A stretch of DNA of 64,000 nt from Hymenobacter sp. BT559 (GTDB taxonomy: Bacteria > Bacteroidota > Bacteroidia > Cytophagales > Hymenobacteraceae): NCBI RefSeq assembly GCF_016427535.1, contig NZ_JAELXV010000004.1:1-64000 (forward strand). Direction: 5' to 3'. The position numbers and the translations under genes were made by a program. The notes beneath the pieces were generated by a model, which searched no databases, had not been told where the DNA came from, and saw nothing but the letters and a program-made list of their open reading frames with translations. Below are positions 43,631 to 54,371 of this stretch, piece after piece. The first letter of the stretch is position 1. Each line of letters begins with the position of its first letter.

Positions 43631-45586
43631 TTACAGAATTCGCAGCTCGATGCGGCGATTTTGAGCGCGGTGGGTCTCCGTATCGTTAGCAGCAAGGGGC
43701 CGGGTTTCGCCATAGCCTTTGGCTCGCAGGCGGCTGGCGGGCACGCCTTGGCTGGTGAGATAGTCTAGTACTGCCTGGGCGCGGCGCTGGCTCAGGCTTA
43801 GGTTGGCGGCGGGCGTACCTACGTTGTCGGTATAGCCAGCCACTTCTACACGCAGGCTGGGGTCTTGGCGCAGAAACTCAACCAGGCGGCTCAGCTCGGT
43901 GCGCGAGCGTGGCTTGAGCGTGGCTTTATTCGAGTCGAAAAACAGGTTGTTGAGTACCGCACTCCGGCCGCTCTTGGCCGGGTCGAGGTAGATGTCCAAG
44001 GTCAGCGGGTCGAACTTTTGCTGGTTGGAATAGTCGAAGCTCAGGCTCTTGAGTAGGTAGCCGGGCGCGGCGGCGTACATGGCGTAGGCGCGGCCCTCGT
44101 TGAGCACGGCGGTGTACTCGCCGGTTTCGCCATCCGAGTACACTTGCTGCGTGAGGGCATTAGTATTTAGGTCGAACAGCTGCACCACGGCCTCAATGGG
44201 CTTCTTGGTCACGGCGTCGAACACACGGCCCTGGGTATAGGTGCTGGTTTCGCGGGCGCGGGCACTGGCGGGCACTTCGCTGCCGTAGAGCAAGATGGCG
44301 GGCGGCAGGCCCGGCGCATCGCCCGACTGCGGCCGCTCGGTGCGGGTATAGTAAGCGCGCTTGTTGTCGGAGCTAATGAAGAGCGAGGCCTCATTAGCAA
44401 ACGTGTTGAGCGGGTACCCCACGTTGAGCGGCTCGCTCCACTGGCCCTTTTCGTCGAGGTAGGCCCGGAAGATGTCGGAGCTACCTAGGCCCACCCGGCC
44501 ATTGGTACTGTAGTAGAGCGTGGTGCCGCTGGCATGAATGAAGGGCGCCAGGTCGTCGCGGGTGGTATTGATGGGCGCGCCTAGGTTGCGGGCGGCGCCC
44601 CAGTTGCCATCGGCCCCGATGGTGGTCACGTAGATGTCGTAGCCGCCCACGCCGCCACCGCGGTTGGAGGAGAAGTACAGCGTGCGGCCATCGGCCGATA
44701 GCGAGGGCTGCGAATCCCAAGCTTTGGAATTAACCAGCACGCCTAGGTTGCGTGGGGCCGTCCATTGGTTGCCGCGCCGGTGCGAGATGTAAAGGTCACA
44801 GTTGCCGAGGCCACCCGCCCGGCCGCAGCTGGTGAATACCAGCGTCTTGCCATCGCCTGAGATAGTGGCCGCGCCTTCGTTCTCTGGCGAGTTGATGACC
44901 GGTGAAATCGACTGCGGCGCCCCAAACTTGCCGTTGGCATCGACGGCGCTGATGAGCAGGTCCTCGTTTTCCTGGCCTTGCTTCTCGGGGTTGCGGCGCA
45001 CCGTGAACACCAAGAAGCGGTTATCGGCAGTGAGCACCGGGAAGTACTGGTTACGAAATTGGTTGAGCGGCGCGGCCAGGCGCTCGGGCGGCGGGCCAGT
45101 GGGATGCGCCATGGCCTCGGCCGCAAAGTCACAGTTTTGCAGCTGTAGCTTGGCCGTTTCCACCTGCGTTTTGTTGGTGGGGTTAGTTTTCAAGTAATTG
45201 GTGAAGGCTGTGCGCACGGCGGCGTAATCGCCTACCTCCCCGGCTAGGCGGCCCATGACGAAGTAGTCGGCGGCACGGGCGGGCTCCACGGGCAGCTTGC
45301 TGAGGCCCGCCTGGTAGGCTTCGAGGGCCCTAGGGTGGTCGCCGAGGGTTAGCAGCAGGGAAGCCTTGCGCAGGTATGGCTCGCCGTAGTCGGGATACTT
45401 ATCCGTAAGCTGCTGCCACACGGCGAGGGCCTGCTGGGGCTGGCGGTCGCGTTGCAATAGCTGCTGCGCCTTTTCGTAGAGGCCGCGGGCTTTGTTGTCG
45501 GTGATGCTGGCGGGCACTTGCGCCAGGGCGGGCGCCGTGGCTAGGCCAACCAGCAGGCTGGCAGAAAACAGGAATTTGGGCAGCAT
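43631..45586 (-). CDS. OmpA-family protein with TPR and beta-propeller domains (PorE-like architecture)
   Basis: 651 residues from the ATG at 45586. Order of domains: Sec signal peptide (cleavage about after PALAQ), TPR-like helical repeats (residues about 25-150; LYEKAQQLLQRDRQPQQALAVW), PD40-type beta-propeller blades (NEDLLISAVDANG, DGKTLVFTSCGRAGGLGNCDLY, DGRTLYFSSNRGGGVGGYDIYV), a carboxypeptidase-regulatory-like domain (TYTQGRVFDAVTKKPIEAVVQ) and a C-terminal OmpA peptidoglycan-binding domain (LFFDSNKATLKPRSRTEL, GYTDNVGTPAANLSLSQRRA). The same order is known for PorE of the type 9 secretion system; unlike PorE it lacks a lipobox. Role is therefore only suggested. Confidence 0.85.
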   Translation of the reverse strand: MLPKFLFSASLLVGLATAPALAQVPASITDNKARGLYEKAQQLLQRDRQPQQALAVWQQLTDKYPDYGEPYLRKASLLLTLGDHPRALEAYQAGLSKLPVEPARAADYFVMGRLAGEVGDYAAVRTAFTNYLKTNPTNKTQVETAKLQLQNCDFAAEAMAHPTGPPPERLAAPLNQFRNQYFPVLTADNRFLVFTVRRNPEKQGQENEDLLISAVDANGKFGAPQSISPVINSPENEGAATISGDGKTLVFTSCGRAGGLGNCDLYISHRRGNQWTAPRNLGVLVNSKAWDSQPSLSADGRTLYFSSNRGGGVGGYDIYVTTIGADGNWGAARNLGAPINTTRDDLAPFIHASGTTLYYSTNGRVGLGSSDIFRAYLDEKGQWSEPLNVGYPLNTFANEASLFISSDNKRAYYTRTERPQSGDAPGLPPAILLYGSEVPASARARETSTYTQGRVFDAVTKKPIEAVVQLFDLNTNALTQQVYSDGETGEYTAVLNEGRAYAMYAAAPGYLLKSLSFDYSNQQKFDPLTLDIYLDPAKSGRSAVLNNLFFDSNKATLKPRSRTELSRLVEFLRQDPSLRVEVAGYTDNVGTPAANLSLSQRRAQAVLDYLTSQGVPASRLRAKGYGETRPLAANDTETHRAQNRRIELRIL

Positions 45587-45708
45587 AGAGCAGGAAAGTC
45601 GCAAACGAGTACCCTAGGCAAGGTATTCTGACCAACCTAACGGTACAAGCCGCCGGACCGTTCAGGTTGCCTTCACCCAGGTGCCGCAAAGATGCACTGC
45701 CCCGCCCG

Positions 45709-46365
45709 CTACGGGATGTCGAGGTATTTGTGTGTTTGCAGCGACACCTGCCAGCGCGGATTAGCCTTCACGTACTCGATGAGGGCGGGCGTCATGCGGG
45801 CGGCGCGGCTCCACTCGGGCTGCAGGTAGAGGCGCGTGGTGCTGGGCACCAGGGCCGCGTGCTCCTCGGCCCATTTGAAGTCGCTATCGTTGAAAACGAT
45901 AATTTTCAGCTCGTCGGCGTGGGCCAGCACTTCGGGCAGCGGGGCCTTAAACTTCTTGGGCGACACGCATATCCAGTCCCAGTTGCCCGAGAGCGGGTGC
46001 GCGCCGCTGGTTTCAATCCAGGTTTTAAAGCCAGCCTCTTGCAAGGCCTTGGTCAGCGGCAGGCAGTCGTGCATCAGTGGCTCGCCACCCGTAATCACAA
46101 CGTTGCGGCCAGGGTACTCACTGGCCGACGCTACCAAGTCGGCAATGGCGTAGCGCGGGTGGGCGTCGGCGTCCCACGACTCTTTTACGTCGCACCACAC
46201 GCAGCCCACGTCGCAGCCACCTAGGCGAATAAAGTAAGCCGCCCGTCCCGTATTAAACCCTTCGCCCTGAATGGTATAGAACTGCTCCATTACGGGCAGC
46301 GCCGCAGCGGGCTCGTTGGGCGAAAGAATGGGCAGGGCAGCAAAAAAATCGGTAACGGCAGACAT
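45709..46365 (-). CDS. queE: 7-carboxy-7-deazaguanine synthase
   Basis: Radical SAM enzyme making the CDG intermediate of queuosine and other 7-deazapurines. 218 residues from ATG at 46365. The substrate-contact start QFYTIQGEGFNTGRAAYFIRLGGC is conserved, and the radical SAM motif is CDVGCVWC with the three [4Fe-4S] Cys. VVITGGEPL and SPKKFKAPLPEVLAHADELKIIV follow. The other queuosine genes are not in this window. A -7 box lies at 46430. Confidence 0.93.
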   Translation of the reverse strand: MSAVTDFFAALPILSPNEPAAALPVMEQFYTIQGEGFNTGRAAYFIRLGGCDVGCVWCDVKESWDADAHPRYAIADLVASASEYPGRNVVITGGEPLMHDCLPLTKALQEAGFKTWIETSGAHPLSGNWDWICVSPKKFKAPLPEVLAHADELKIIVFNDSDFKWAEEHAALVPSTTRLYLQPEWSRAARMTPALIEYVKANPRWQVSLQTHKYLDIP

Positions 46366-46429
46366 AAGCAACTAAAAAAGGGCGCGACTTACGTCAACGC
46401 CCGAGGCGCGGCCGGGGGTTCCGGCCGCT

Positions 46430-46437
46430 CAAATTTA
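46430..46437 (-). promoter_or_regulatory. -7 promoter box for queE
   Basis: TAAATTTG on the minus strand, an exact match to the -7 consensus, 64 bp before the queE start. It sits next to the family A repeat copy 2, which occupies the place of a -33 element. Confidence 0.4.
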
Positions 46438-46456
46438 CGAAGTAACTTATTCTTAT

Positions 46457-46549
46457 CTGTCATTGCGAGCGTAGCGAAACAATCGCACTAGGACTGGCTC
46501 GCCTAGGTCCCGTTTGGGTGCGACTGCTTCGCTATGCTCGCAATGACAG
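46457..46549. repeat. REP-like inverted repeat, family A, copy 2
   Basis: Arms of about 32 bp, left CTGTCATTGCGAGCGTAGCG and right its reverse complement with a few substitutions; the loop contains CCTAGG at 46502. It has the same AGCGAAGCAATCGC core as copy 1 at 8831. It occupies the gap between queE and folD, ending 8 bp from the folD stop codon. Confidence 0.87.
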
Positions 46550-46556
46550 GACAACT

Positions 46557-47456
46557 TTATTTCGGGTAGATTTCGCCCTTGGCCGCGCGCAGCGTATTTA
46601 GCAGCAGCATGGCAATGGTCATGGGGCCCACGCCGCCCGGTACGGGCGTAATGCGCGAGGCCAGTGGCGCCACTTCGGCAAAGTTCACGTCGCCCTTCAG
46701 GCTGAAGCCGCTCTTCTTGTTGGCGTCGGTCACGCGGGTTGTGCCCACGTCAATCACCACCGCGCCGGGCTTCACCATGTCGGCCGTTACAAACTCGGGC
46801 CGGCCGATGGCGGCCACGATGATATCGGCCTGGCGCACGATTTCGGGCAGGTTCTTGGTGCGCGAGTGGCATAAAGTAACCGTGCAGTTAGCCGTCTCCA
46901 AGTTCTTAGCCAGCAAGATGCTAACGGGCGTACCCACGATGTTGCTGCGGCCGATTACCACGGCGTGCTGGCCGCTGGTTTTGATGCCGGCGCGGGCCAT
47001 TAGCTCCACGATGCCCGAGGGCGTGGCGGGCAGCAACGCGGGCAAGCCAGCCACCATGCGGCCTAGGTTGGTGGGGTGAAACCCGTCCACGTCCTTCTCA
47101 GGGCGAATGGCTTCAATCACCTTCTCGGCGTCGATGTGCTTGGGCAGCGGCAGCTGCACAATGAAGCCGTCGATGTCGGCATCCTCGTTGAGCTGCTGCA
47201 CCTGGGCCAGCAGCTCGGCTTCGGTAATGTCGTCCTCGAAGCGCAGCAACGTGCTACCAAAGCCCACGCGCTCGCAAGCCAGCACCTTGTTGCGCACGTA
47301 GGTTTCGGAGCCACCATCGTGGCCTACGAGAATGGCGGCTAGGTGCGGCACTTTCTGGCCGGCTTCCTTTAGGCGGGCTACCTCGGCAGCAATTTCAACT
47401 TTGATATCCTCGGCGGTTTGCTTGCCGTCGATGAGATGGGGAGCTTCTTGGGGCAT
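46557..47456 (-). CDS. folD: Bifunctional methylenetetrahydrofolate dehydrogenase/cyclohydrolase
   Basis: Interconverts 5,10-methylene- and 10-formyl-tetrahydrofolate. 299 residues. Characteristic blocks: [21 protein letters not shown] with the catalytic Lys, [59 protein letters not shown] (the NAD(P) Rossmann motif) and [15 protein letters not shown]. Length and order are standard. Next to queE on the same strand but separated by a repeat, so probably a separate unit. A family C-like repeat lies upstream. Confidence 0.96.
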   Translation of the reverse strand: MPQEAPHLIDGKQTAEDIKVEIAAEVARLKEAGQKVPHLAAILVGHDGGSETYVRNKVLACERVGFGSTLLRFEDDITEAELLAQVQQLNEDADIDGFIVQLPLPKHIDAEKVIEAIRPEKDVDGFHPTNLGRMVAGLPALLPATPSGIVELMARAGIKTSGQHAVVIGRSNIVGTPVSILLAKNLETANCTVTLCHSRTKNLPEIVRQADIIVAAIGRPEFVTADMVKPGAVVIDVGTTRVTDANKKSGFSLKGDVNFAEVAPLASRITPVPGGVGPMTIAMLLLNTLRAAKGEIYPK

Positions 47457-47463
47457 AAGGTTG

Positions 47464-47549
47464 CGCGGACTTTGTAGTCCGCGATTGGTTGAAAAAGGTA
47501 TCTATTACATCGCGGACCAGCACCAAAGGGCAGCTTGGCTACAGTCCGC
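47464..47549. repeat. REP-like inverted repeat, family C, copy 2
   Basis: Left end GCGCGGACTTTGTAGTCCGCGA is itself a palindrome; the right end repeats TCGCGGAC...GTCCGCA less perfectly. It shares GCGGACT/AGTCCGC with the element at 13281. It lies between the folD start and the MscS-type gene stop, and could carry part of the folD promoter. Confidence 0.7.
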
Positions 47550-47557
47550 ATACTTAC

Positions 47558-49945
47558 TTACCGCATGGCAATACCCGCCGCTGTTAGGCGCTGGTAGATG
47601 CCGGCCAGTAGTTCGCTTTTCAGCACGTCCTCCTGGCGAATGTTGTTTATCCAGAACTGCACTTTGAGGTCGTAGCCGCTGGTGGTGATGCTACTAACCA
47701 GGATTTCGGGCGTGATGCGGTGCAGGGTGTTAGGGTTAGCTAGAATCTCCTCGCCGATGAGGCGCCGGGCCTCGGCCAGGTCGATATCGGGACCTAGGGC
47801 CAGGGCCAGCTCGGTGCGGATGTGGCTGTTGCTGAGCGTCCAGTTGATGACGTGGTTGCTAAGCAGGTCGCCATTGGGTAGGATGATTTCGGAGCCAGCC
47901 TGCGATGTGAGCTTGCTAGCCCGGATACCTATATCCTTCACCCGGCCCGTCTGGCCCTTCACCTCGATATAGTCGCCCACCTGGAACGGCCGCTCGAAGA
48001 TGAGAATCACGCCCGACACAAGGTTGTTGATGATATTTTGCAAGCCCAGGCCAATACCGACACCTAGGGCGCCCAGCACAATGGCAATTTTATCGACCGG
48101 CAGCCCCGAGGCGATGGTAGCCAGAAACAAGCCCACGGCCAGAATCCCCAGCCGAACAGCCACCATCCAGGAGCCCTTGCGGTTGGCATCGGCGTTGAAA
48201 TCATCGTCGGTTTCGCCGAAGAAATACCCCACGTACTTCTGCAACTGAATAGTAATCAATACAATGCCCACGAACAGCAAAATATTACCTAGGGTAAACG
48301 TAGTGCTGCCGAGCTGGTGCGGCGCCGTGAGCGCGTGCTCAATCAGCCGGTAAAAGAGGTTGTATAGGTTTAGGTTGGAGGTGAACAGCATTAGCCAGAG
48401 CACGCCCACCACTACCACCAGCGCCTTGCGCAGGCCACTCTCAATTTTGCCAAAGCTGAATCGGGCCGACATGCCGCCCGCCAACCGGCTGCGCTTGACT
48501 TGCAGGAAAAAGGCCTCGGTGGTGACCCGCACAAAGGCCGAGAGCGCCACTATCTGGGTCAGCCCAAAGATGGCCGTGGTGCTGAACATCTTGGCCAGGC
48601 TCACCCGGCCGAAGGCATTGGCCAGGATGGCCAGCGCGTTTAGAAAAATGAAGAGCAGCGCCACCGGCCGCACAAAGCCCGCAATGAGGTGGCGCTGCCG
48701 CAGGTAGCGCCAGAAAGCGAACCCCAGCACGCCCGCACCCACGTTGAGCAGCACCGCTACCCAGCGCATACCGAGGCCCGGTGCCCGCACCGCATAGCCT
48801 ATCGTGAGCGCAAAAAACGCCCCCACAATACCGAGCCAGTACCAAAACAACGGCCGCGGCCAACTGCGCCAACCCAGCACCGTAAGCGTGAGCAGCAGCA
48901 GCAGTTGCAGCAAATCGGTATAGGCAGCGGGCGCGTGCAGGTCGAAAAACGGAGCCAGGCTGAACACCACCAGCAGCGAGGCCGCCACCGGCACCGGGCC
49001 TAGGTAGCGCAGGCGGTGCTCAGGTATCTCGGCCAGGGTAGTAGCGCCCGTAGCTGGCGTCTGGGCCGCCAGGCGCAGCGCCCGAAAGTTCTGAAACACC
49101 CAGCCGAAGAAAGCCAGCGCGAGGATGGCCATCCATACCCAATAATCCCAATTTTCAGCAAAGTAATAGCCTGTGAGCGAGCGCTGGGCAGCGTACGACT
49201 CGCGCACCAAGGCGCTAGTTTCTTCATCGGCCCGGATGCGGCTGGGGTGCCAGAGTGGCGGCAGCTCAGCCTGGCGGTTGCGGCCGTTGAAGCGGCCCAT
49301 CTGCTCGCGCACCACGTCTTGCAGCTCCAGCACCTGGATGTAACCGTCAGATACCCGCGTTTGCAGGCCGGTTACGGTTTGGCGGCTGCGGCGCAACAGC
49401 ACGGTAGCTTGGTCTTCCTTGCCTTGAAGGCGACCTAGGGCCCGACCCACGGGAGTAGTAACGGGCGGGCGAGCAGCAGCGGGCGGCAGCTGTCCGCTCA
49501 GTGTATCGAGCCGGGCCTGCATAGCGGCGAGTTGCTTGCTGCCATCGGCCAGGGTTGTACGCCAGCGGCCCAGCTTCTCCTGCATGTCGGCCAGCAGCAC
49601 GCGGTACATCTGCAGCTGCTTCACATCTACCACGTTGCCGTACTGGTCGAGGTTCTCCCGAATGATATCAAGGTTGTCCTCCACCGTGGGTAGGTCGTCG
49701 CTGAGGTCTTCGGTATTGGTAGCGCGGCGGGCAGTGCCGTTGATGCGGCTCAGCACGAAGTACGCCCGCTCTACGCGCTGGGCCAGCGAATCGGGCAGCG
49801 CGGGCGGCGGCTGGCGGCGGGCGGGTATCTTGGCTTTAGCAGCCGGCTTTTGCGGCGCGGGGGCGGCCACTACACTACCTAGGTGGCCTGCCAGCAACAG
49901 CAGGAATATTATCCGAAAAGATACAGCGAGAGCTAATTGACGCAT
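47558..49945 (-). CDS. MscS-family mechanosensitive channel, large MscK/YbdG-like type
   Basis: 795 residues. A Sec signal peptide (to about residue 27), a periplasmic helical region with coiled-coil character (residues 45-250; LQMYRVLLADMQEKLG), about ten membrane helices, then the MscS core: the pore helix in GALGVGIGLGLQNIINNLVSGVILIFERPFQVGD and the beta domain YIEVKGQTGRVKDIGIRAS with LPNGDLLSNHVINWTLS. The Gly/Ala-packed pore helix and the FERPFQVGD turn are diagnostic. It should open under membrane tension to protect against osmotic downshock. Confidence 0.93.
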   Translation of the reverse strand: MRQLALAVSFRIIFLLLLAGHLGSVVAAPAPQKPAAKAKIPARRQPPPALPDSLAQRVERAYFVLSRINGTARRATNTEDLSDDLPTVEDNLDIIRENLDQYGNVVDVKQLQMYRVLLADMQEKLGRWRTTLADGSKQLAAMQARLDTLSGQLPPAAARPPVTTPVGRALGRLQGKEDQATVLLRRSRQTVTGLQTRVSDGYIQVLELQDVVREQMGRFNGRNRQAELPPLWHPSRIRADEETSALVRESYAAQRSLTGYYFAENWDYWVWMAILALAFFGWVFQNFRALRLAAQTPATGATTLAEIPEHRLRYLGPVPVAASLLVVFSLAPFFDLHAPAAYTDLLQLLLLLTLTVLGWRSWPRPLFWYWLGIVGAFFALTIGYAVRAPGLGMRWVAVLLNVGAGVLGFAFWRYLRQRHLIAGFVRPVALLFIFLNALAILANAFGRVSLAKMFSTTAIFGLTQIVALSAFVRVTTEAFFLQVKRSRLAGGMSARFSFGKIESGLRKALVVVVGVLWLMLFTSNLNLYNLFYRLIEHALTAPHQLGSTTFTLGNILLFVGIVLITIQLQKYVGYFFGETDDDFNADANRKGSWMVAVRLGILAVGLFLATIASGLPVDKIAIVLGALGVGIGLGLQNIINNLVSGVILIFERPFQVGDYIEVKGQTGRVKDIGIRASKLTSQAGSEIILPNGDLLSNHVINWTLSNSHIRTELALALGPDIDLAEARRLIGEEILANPNTLHRITPEILVSSITTSGYDLKVQFWINNIRQEDVLKSELLAGIYQRLTAAGIAMR

Positions 49946-50015
49946 TCAATAATAGGATGTGATACAGTATATTGGCTTCTGTAGCAACCACTTTCGGGCC
50001 ACCGTTCACTTTTAT

Positions 50016-50339
50016 ATGAAATATTATTTTAAAGCTTTAAAAAAGTATGCAAATGTTGAAGGCCGCGCAAGCAGGGCAGAATACTGGAACTTTATGTTAT
50101 TTAATTATCTCATCTCGCTGGTGGTAGCTTTTATCGAAATCCGCCTGCGCACCAACTTCCTGGCTATTACTTATGCAGCAGCATTATTTCTACCGAGCCT
50201 CGCCGTCGGCATGAGAAGAATGCACGACCTAGGAAAGTATGGTATATATGCCCTCATACCGGTTTACAGCCACATCCTAGCTTGCTTCGCGGCCACTGCA
50301 GGCCCTAATGCCTACGGGCCTGCTCCTGGCAAACGGTAA
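50016..50339 (+). CDS. DUF805 family small membrane protein
   Basis: 107 residues from the ATG at 50016. The N-terminal YYFKALKKYANVEGRASRAEYWNFMLFNYLI contains the conserved F-x-G-R-x-x-R-x-x-[YF]W pattern of DUF805; later LPSLAVGMRRMHDLGKYG is the second block (R-R-x-H-D-x). Four membrane helices are predicted. Function unknown. It is shorter than the average DUF805 protein (110-130). Overall AT content is higher than in neighbouring genes. Confidence 0.87.
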   Translation: MKYYFKALKKYANVEGRASRAEYWNFMLFNYLISLVVAFIEIRLRTNFLAITYAAALFLPSLAVGMRRMHDLGKYGIYALIPVYSHILACFAATAGPNAYGPAPGKR

Positions 50340-50385
50340 GAAGTAGCCAACTGGTCTTTACGCACACATACCCAAACCCTTATTG

Positions 50386-50421
50386 AAAAAGGCCGGCCCC
50401 CTCGCAGGGGCCGGCCTTTTC
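50386..50421. terminator. Bidirectional terminator between DUF805 and lepA
   Basis: Arms AAAAGGCCGGCCCC and GGGGCCGGCCTTTT around a 6-nt loop. The lepA stop codon is 5 bp to the right. Confidence 0.92.
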
Positions 50422-50425
50422 GCTA

Positions 50426-52213
<1,788 letters not shown>

Positions 52214-52275
52214 CGGAGAGCGGTTTTATCGCACACGAAGATACGGCCGATTTGCGGCCAGTTGTATGTTTGGGT

Positions 52276-53157
52276 ATGGACCCACTCGCGACGGCTACTG
52301 CCCAGCTGCCCCCTACTGGTGCCCCCAGAGCCAGCGCGGCCCGTGTGGCGCACGGCAAGTTTCTGAAGATATTCTTCAACGCCACGGCCTGCTACCTACT
52401 AGCGTACCAGCTCGTAAGCCTGGCGTACCAAGCAGCCACGGTGTACGTGGCGCGGCGAGCCAGCGTGCCCGGTTTGTGGAACCTAGGTGGCGTGCGGTTT
52501 GAGCTGGCCGACAGTGGCTGGCGGCGCGACATGGTGCTGGACATTTACGGCGCAGGCCCTGCGCTGGTACTGCTGCTGGGTGGGCTGAGCTTTCTGTGGT
52601 TTTGGCAGCGGCGCCAGCAGCCGGGCCTCGGCAAGCTGCTGCTGCTGTGGGTGGCCCTGCACGCCACCAATACGGTGCTGGGCGGCCTGCTCGCCGATAC
52701 GGTAACGCAGTCGGGCTCATGGTACCTGCCCAACTGGCTGCTGGGGCTGGGCAGCACCTGGCCCAGCACAGTGCTGGGGCTACTTTTTGCGGCAGGGCAG
52801 GTCGTGCTGGGGTTTGGGGCGGCCGGGCCCTTTTTGCAAGCGCAAGACTCGCGCACGATTATGCAGTTTGACCGGCGGGCGCACCTGGTGGTGTACGCCG
52901 TGGTGGGTCCCTGGCTGGTGGGCTCGCTTTTGCTGGCGCTCAGCAAAATGCCGCACCTAGGGGTAAACGAAGCGCTGCACTACGCCACCATGAGCCTGCT
53001 ACTGATTCCGCTGACTATGGGCTGCCAGCGCGAATTCATCCGCGAGCGCGAGCTGCTGCCCCGCCCCACCCGCGTGGCCTGGGGCTTGGTGGGGTTGGCG
53101 CTACTGGCCCTGCTAGCGTGGCGGCTGGCCTTGGGCGCGGGCGTGGCTTTCCAGTAG
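52276..53157 (+). CDS. Unknown multi-pass membrane protein
   Basis: 293 residues from the ATG at 52276 with six or seven predicted helices and few charged residues in the helices. I do not recognise the family. Several aromatic-rich and glycine-rich loops (YLPNWLLGLGSTWPSTVLG) occur in the middle, and a cytoplasmic basic stretch (CQREFIRERELLPRPTR) precedes the last helix. It is divergent from lepA; TATGTTTG (52265-52272) just 3 bp before the ATG is an exact -7 match, suggesting a leaderless mRNA. Confidence 0.65.
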   Translation: MDPLATATAQLPPTGAPRASAARVAHGKFLKIFFNATACYLLAYQLVSLAYQAATVYVARRASVPGLWNLGGVRFELADSGWRRDMVLDIYGAGPALVLLLGGLSFLWFWQRRQQPGLGKLLLLWVALHATNTVLGGLLADTVTQSGSWYLPNWLLGLGSTWPSTVLGLLFAAGQVVLGFGAAGPFLQAQDSRTIMQFDRRAHLVVYAVVGPWLVGSLLLALSKMPHLGVNEALHYATMSLLLIPLTMGCQREFIRERELLPRPTRVAWGLVGLALLALLAWRLALGAGVAFQ

Positions 53158-53192
53158 ATTGGATGGCCGTGGCTCGGGTTACAACGCCCAAG

Positions 53193-54137
53193 CTACTTGT
53201 TAAGCAACTCTGCGCTAGGCGCCAGGCACAGCGCCCGGTATTCGGTGGGCGTCATGCCCTCTAGCTGCCTGAACATGCGGGTGAAATACGCTAGGTTGCT
53301 AAAACCTGCCTTGAAGCAGATTTCGGTGATGCTGAGCGTTGGGTTGCGCAGGCAGCGCTTGGCCAGGCGCATGCGCTCCTTAATAATGTAGTCGATGGGC
53401 GACAAGCCAAATTCTTGCTTGAAGGCGCGGAAGAAATTGGGCTTGCTCATGTAGGCCTGGGCGCTGAGCTCATCGACACTGATTTTCTCGGCAATGTTTT
53501 GCTTGATGTAGTGCAGCGTGTGGGCAAAGCGGTTGGAAGTAGCTAGCACGGCCACGTTGCTTTCGGTGGCGTGCAGGCTTTGCAGCTGCATCAGGCGCAG
53601 CAGCAGCTCCTTCACGGCAAAATCGGCCAGGATGTCCTTATTCTGGGAATCGTCGAACCCTAGGCGTACCAGCTTATAGATGAGCGCCGTTATCTCTTCA
53701 TTATTGTAAAAGTGGTGCTGCGTGAAGCTAAAGCTCCACTTGGCGCCTTCGGTGCGCGGGTAAAACTCGTTGAGGTAGTTGACCGTGTCGATGATTTGGA
53801 GCCGGTCGATGGCCAGCGCCACACACTGCGTGGGATTGGCATCCGAGGCCTCCGGGAAGTCAATCATCATCTTAAGGTGGGGCGGCACCACCATTGTGTG
53901 GCCGGGCAGATAATGAAAGGCCTGCTGGTCGAGCAGGTGCATTACCTTCTTACCGCGCAGCATATTGGTGAGCACTAGGTCGTTGAACGATTGCACCACC
54001 TGGTCGCTGGGCACCAGCGTTTCCAGAATGCTTAGCTCATACTTTTCTAAGGTCTGCACCCGGCGGTGGTCGATAAGGGTGGTTAGCTCGTGCGGCGGGG
54101 TACGCGGAATAATGGGCAATAAATCGGCGGATGACAT
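53193..54137 (-). CDS. AraC-family transcriptional regulator, divergent from the RuMP operon
   Basis: 314 residues from the ATG at 54137. The C-terminal 100 residues are the AraC double helix-turn-helix: KISVDELSAQAYMSKPNFFRAFKQEFGLSPIDYIIKERMRLAKRCL and then the second HTH with SITEICFKAGFSNLAYFTRMFRQLEGMTPTEYRAL, ending in the typical consensus. The N-terminal 200 residues form a ligand or dimerisation domain (HTMVVPPHLKMMIDFPEA and others) of cupin-like composition. It is divergent from hxlB-hxlA with a 234-bp gap containing a 21-bp-period direct repeat, so it is the prime candidate regulator of that operon. Confidence 0.9.
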   Translation of the reverse strand: MSSADLLPIIPRTPPHELTTLIDHRRVQTLEKYELSILETLVPSDQVVQSFNDLVLTNMLRGKKVMHLLDQQAFHYLPGHTMVVPPHLKMMIDFPEASDANPTQCVALAIDRLQIIDTVNYLNEFYPRTEGAKWSFSFTQHHFYNNEEITALIYKLVRLGFDDSQNKDILADFAVKELLLRLMQLQSLHATESNVAVLATSNRFAHTLHYIKQNIAEKISVDELSAQAYMSKPNFFRAFKQEFGLSPIDYIIKERMRLAKRCLRNPTLSITEICFKAGFSNLAYFTRMFRQLEGMTPTEYRALCLAPSAELLNK

Positions 54138-54192
54138 AGTGGAAGAGAATAGCGGAGTGAGAATAGGAGGAGTAATGGCTTGCCCGGCGGCC

Positions 54193-54261
54193 TTGCTCAC
54201 AAGACAAGCCTGCCTTTGCTAGGATACTGCCAGCGGTTGCTAGGATAGTGCAAGCCTTGCT
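54193..54261 (+). promoter_or_regulatory. 21-bp-period direct repeats, candidate AraC operator
   Basis: TTGCTAGGATACTGC (54216-54230) and TTGCTAGGATAGTGC (54237-54251) are identical at 14 of 15 positions and start exactly 21 bp apart, two helical turns. Weaker half-copies beginning TTGCT lie at 54193 and 54257. The second copy ends 23 bp before the -7 box of hxlB, so a bound activator would overlap the -33 region. Confidence 0.6.
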
Positions 54262-54274
54262 TTTTAGGCGATTC

Positions 54275-54282
54275 TACTTTTG
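54275..54282 (+). promoter_or_regulatory. -7 promoter box for the hxlB-hxlA operon
   Basis: TACTTTTG, an exact TAnnTTTG match. A good -33 element is missing at the expected place, which is what one expects for a promoter that needs an activator. The leader to the hxlB ATG is about 80-90 nt. Confidence 0.5.
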
Positions 54283-54371
54283 TGAAGCATTTATCGGCCG
54301 GCTAAAATGCTGGCCAAAACGCCTCTTTCTTCCTAATAAACCAGGGTTGAAAAAGCAGCAGTAGTTTCCCG

